Shown here piece after piece: positions 50,289 to 52,576 of a DNA stretch of 52,576 nt. A model generated the notes under the pieces. That model was not told the DNA's origin. It made no database searches and saw only the letters and a list, made by a program, of their open reading frames with translations. Made by a program: the position numbers and the translations under genes. This DNA is from Marisediminicola senii (GTDB taxonomy: Bacteria; Actinomycetota; Actinomycetes; Actinomycetales; Microbacteriaceae): NCBI RefSeq assembly GCF_011057645.1, contig NZ_JAALGE010000017.1:1-52576 (forward strand). The letters are read 5' to 3'. Positions within the stretch are counted from its first letter, which is position 1; the number at the start of each line of letters is the position of its first letter.

Positions 50289-52576
50289 GCCAACCTCGTC
50301 GCCGCGGTGCCGTCGCGAGTTCAGGATGGGCTGGGGTGAGAGTTTCAGCGCGGCGTAGTGACCGTTGCTGGCGGAGACGGCCTCCGCCCAACGGGATGCG
50401 GTGGCGGTGTGCATCCCGGTTAGCCGGGCCAGGATAGGTGGAGGCAACTGTTGGGCGAGCGAGGCGAGAGCGCTGGCTCGGGCGCGTCCTGCCGAGATGC
50501 CGAGCGCATTGAGGCGCGCGGTGAGCGTGTCAGTGGAGAGGGGACGGCCAGCGCGTATGCCGGGAAAGAGCCAGTCGTGGTCCTGAACGGCGCCGAAGAG
50601 CCGTGCCGCGGTTCGGCTCCGGGTCGCGCCATCCGCGATGTCACCGAGCTCGTCGGGAAGCGCGAGCGGTTCTCGTCCGAGCCGGATGAGGATCAGTCCG
50701 TCGCGACGGGTGACGTCGTCGGTGCGGAGCTCGACGAGTTTCGAGACGCGGATGCCATAGAGCAGCACCAGCGCAGCCGCGAGTCGTGTTGACGGATCGA
50801 CCGTGCTCGCCGCAGCGAGGATGCTGGCGAGGAGCTGCCAGCGGTGGTCTTCGTCGACGCCGGTGACGGCCGGTAGGCGGGTGTCACGGAAATTGATCAC
50901 GATGCGGTTCGAGTGGTGGTTGCGGCCGGTCCACTCCAGGAACGCCTTCACTCGGTGCCGTTCCTGGGGTCCAGCAGCGCGCCAACGATCGACGTCGCCT
51001 TGCTCGAGTGTGGCGAGAGTGCGACCGCGGCTGCGAGTCCAGGTGAGGAGTTCGACGACGAGGGCGAGTTCCCGTCGCCGACTCGACGCCTGGCCGACCC
51101 GGGTCGGAGCCCCGGACTCGCGCAGGAATCGCAGGTGCCGCCAACGGGCGAACCGGATAAAACCGCGCCGCTCGCCCGGGTCCAGGATTGAGCCTGCCGT
51201 CGCGGTAATCCAACGTTCAAGGCGGGCTAGGTGTTCGTCACGGCCGGGCAATAAGCCGTGCTCGATGAGCAGCGACCGGACCGCTCTCGTCGCCGAATCC
51301 GAGCCTGCCTGATCCAGCATCTCGTGTGATGGGCCTCCGGGCGTGGTGAGCGCGCGGTGTAGCAGCGCCGCGCTGGTCTTTCGCCGAAACACGCCCAGGC
51401 TCACAGCCGCGTCGGCCGCGAGACAGGCATTCCGCATCCGTTCGATGGCCGGATCCGCTGTGACCAGCTCGGGCGGGAACAGGACGTGGATTCGATCGTC
51501 GGCGGTGCAACGATCGCAGAGCCCCGATGCCCGTAGGTGCGCAACCCGTTCGCAGCGTGAGCACGTGCGGAACGAACCCGGAGTCCGGGCGTAGCAAGTG
51601 GAACAGAAGGGAACGCCATCGACGCGGCCATGGACTCGTCGCTCACGGCCGCACCCGGTGCAAGGTTCAATGATCGGCTCGGCGCAACCATGACAGACCG
51701 GCAAGCCCGCCTCAGTGCGGTTGTGGACGATACGTGCTTTCCCGCAACTCGAGCATGTCTCCCGTTTCGTAGCGCAGACCTCACAGATCGCCTCGGGAGT
51801 GCCAGCGAACCGGCAGGCCGTCTCTCGGCCGCAACGGCGGCAAGAATCGACCAGCTCCAGGCGTCGGCAGCTGTCGCAGAGCGGACCGGCCGGGGTGCGA
51901 ATCGCGACGATTCGGATGTTCCCGCAGGACGAGCAGTCGGTGCGCTCGTCCTCGAGCGTGTTCGTGCAACGCTGACAGAGCCGCGACCCGTCGGGCAGAC
52001 GCCGCTCGAGGCTCTGGTGTCGGCCGCAGCCATCACAAACCACCAGGTGACCGGCGCGGTAGCACTTCCGGCAGCAGAGCAGCCCGTCCAGCCGGTTCAT
52101 CGCCGACGTCGGCAGCCGGCAATGACCGCAGACTCGTTCCGCCAGCAAGGCGCCCCCGTCGCGGAGCCGCTGATGAAACCCCGCGAACAACCTCGACGCC
52201 TGCTCGGGAGCAGTAAACCACTCCCCGAACGCCGTGCACTCCAACACCAACCGCAGCAACCGATCACTACCACCGAGCAAGGCGCCCTCAGCATCGACGA
52301 CTGACTCCGCGTTCACTTCCGGAATGAGAACTCGAAGTTGAGCCGCGAGATGGCCAGCCGCGCCGGACCGACGCCGAACCCAACAGATTCGGCAATAGTC
52401 ACGGCCGGCGACCTGCGCGTGGCGCCGCCTGGTGACACCGCAGTCCGAACAGGACACATCGATCCGGCGGGCGGTGACCATGCAGCGGGCGCAGACACGT
52501 TCCCCTGCAAGACGGCCAAGCAACTCCCGCTCGAGCCTGCAGGACGCGCAACGCGGGCGGCGGAGGACAGTGCCAC
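50205..52576. mobile_element. Element inserted in dprA (one end; runs off window)
   Basis: From about 50205 the sequence no longer matches dprA and is filled by the large zinc-ribbon recombinase gene on the opposite strand. No terminal inverted repeat or target duplication can be confirmed because the other end is outside the window. The element's length and other genes are unknown. Confidence 0.7.
50241..52576 (-). CDS. Zinc-ribbon array fused to a degenerate tyrosine-recombinase domain (N-terminus outside window)
   Basis: At least 778 residues, open to the window edge. The N-terminal two thirds hold at least nine CxxC...CxxC modules (such as CSDC/CRIC, CGHC/CRKC, CSSC/CHGC, CTGC/CSTC, CSRC/CDRC). 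The C-terminal domain resembles a tyrosine recombinase: SAM-like region (DVDRWRAAGPQERHRVKAFLEWT), box I Arg (LLYGIRVSKLVELRTDDV), an Arg in GRARASALASL where HxxR is usual, and His in LTGMH. A Trp replaces the expected Tyr; Tyr appears later in GHYAAL. TTG 52523 is possible, but CASC upstream argues the protein starts outside. Function is inferred as integration of the element in dprA. Confidence 0.8.
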   Translation of the reverse strand, partial: GTVLRRPRCASCRLERELLGRLAGERVCARCMVTARRIDVSCSDCGVTRRRHAQVAGRDYCRICWVRRRSGAAGHLAAQLRVLIPEVNAESVVDAEGALLGGSDRLLRLVLECTAFGEWFTAPEQASRLFAGFHQRLRDGGALLAERVCGHCRLPTSAMNRLDGLLCCRKCYRAGHLVVCDGCGRHQSLERRLPDGSRLCQRCTNTLEDERTDCSSCGNIRIVAIRTPAGPLCDSCRRLELVDSCRRCGRETACRFAGTPEAICEVCATKRETCSSCGKARIVHNRTEAGLPVCHGCAEPIIEPCTGCGRERRVHGRVDGVPFCSTCYARTPGSFRTCSRCERVAHLRASGLCDRCTADDRIHVLFPPELVTADPAIERMRNACLAADAAVSLGVFRRKTSAALLHRALTTPGGPSHEMLDQAGSDSATRAVRSLLIEHGLLPGRDEHLARLERWITATAGSILDPGERRGFIRFARWRHLRFLRESGAPTRVGQASSRRRELALVVELLTWTRSRGRTLATLEQGDVDRWRAAGPQERHRVKAFLEWTGRNHHSNRIVINFRDTRLPAVTGVDEDHRWQLLASILAAASTVDPSTRLAAALVLLYGIRVSKLVELRTDDVTRRDGLILIRLGREPLALPDELGDIADGATRSRTAARLFGAVQDHDWLFPGIRAGRPLSTDTLTARLNALGISAGRARASALASLAQQLPPPILARLTGMHTATASRWAEAVSASNGHYAALKLSPQPILNSRRHRGDEVGSSSALPDQPCVNQGE

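Noticed and set aside
1-52576. tRNA, rRNA or a 4.5S RNA gene near ffh
   Set aside because: I looked for cloverleaf arms, CCA ends and the SRP RNA tetraloop by eye and saw none; a covariance-model scan would be needed to exclude a missed one.

Overview
The window is high-GC actinobacterial chromosome, most likely from a member of the Microbacteriaceae. The evidence is the gene order around rpmF-rnc-mutM-smc-ftsY-ffh and rpsP-KH-rimM-trmD-rplS-lepB-rnhB-yraN-comM-dprA, F420-type luciferase-like oxidoreductases, and frequent apparently leaderless starts. No rRNA, tRNA or CRISPR array was seen. Assignments rest on reading motifs and translations by eye; no database was searched.

Layout. (1) 1-141: the end of an insertion sequence (IS982-like transposase C-terminus plus terminal inverted repeat). 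(2) 213-10215: a reductive pyrimidine/hydantoin catabolic block: beta-ureidopropionase, dihydropyrimidinase, an F420-type LLM oxidoreductase, a four-gene SsuABC/THI5-type ABC transporter whose genes overlap by 4 bases, an unrelated-looking photolyase-like gene, and an omega-aminotransferase suited to beta-alanine. (3) 10315-12807: DUF177 protein, rpmF, rnc, mutM. (4) 12936-17158: a NarL-type two-component system and an ABC-2 exporter. (5) 17254-24763: a ribose-type sugar ABC transporter split across a divergent promoter region, with Gfo/Idh oxidoreductase, sugar-phosphate-isomerase-like protein and ROK regulator. (6) 24898-40561: GNAT protein, smc, GH13/LLM pair, histidine phosphatase, ftsY, gamma-carbonic-anhydrase-like protein, ffh, two more LLM enzymes, a YbdK-type ligase and an EamA transporter. 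(7) 40739-49704: ribosomal and RNA-modification genes, signal peptidase, RNase HII and comM, with map and a membrane protein placed between trmD and rplS. (8) 46809-47800: a scar with a decayed copy of the yraN start, an orphan membrane protein and a serine-recombinase remnant. (9) 49701-52576: dprA cut short by an element carrying a large protein with at least nine zinc-ribbon-like modules fused to a degenerate tyrosine-recombinase domain; this gene runs off the window.

The most notable signals are the zinc-ribbon recombinase in dprA, the pyrimidine operon with no visible dihydropyrimidine dehydrogenase but an F420-type reductase in its place, a family of short tandem duplications that repeat gene ends together with their stop codons, a nearly invariant -10-like hexamer six bases before many start codons, and a 43-bp dyad centred just before the photolyase-like start.
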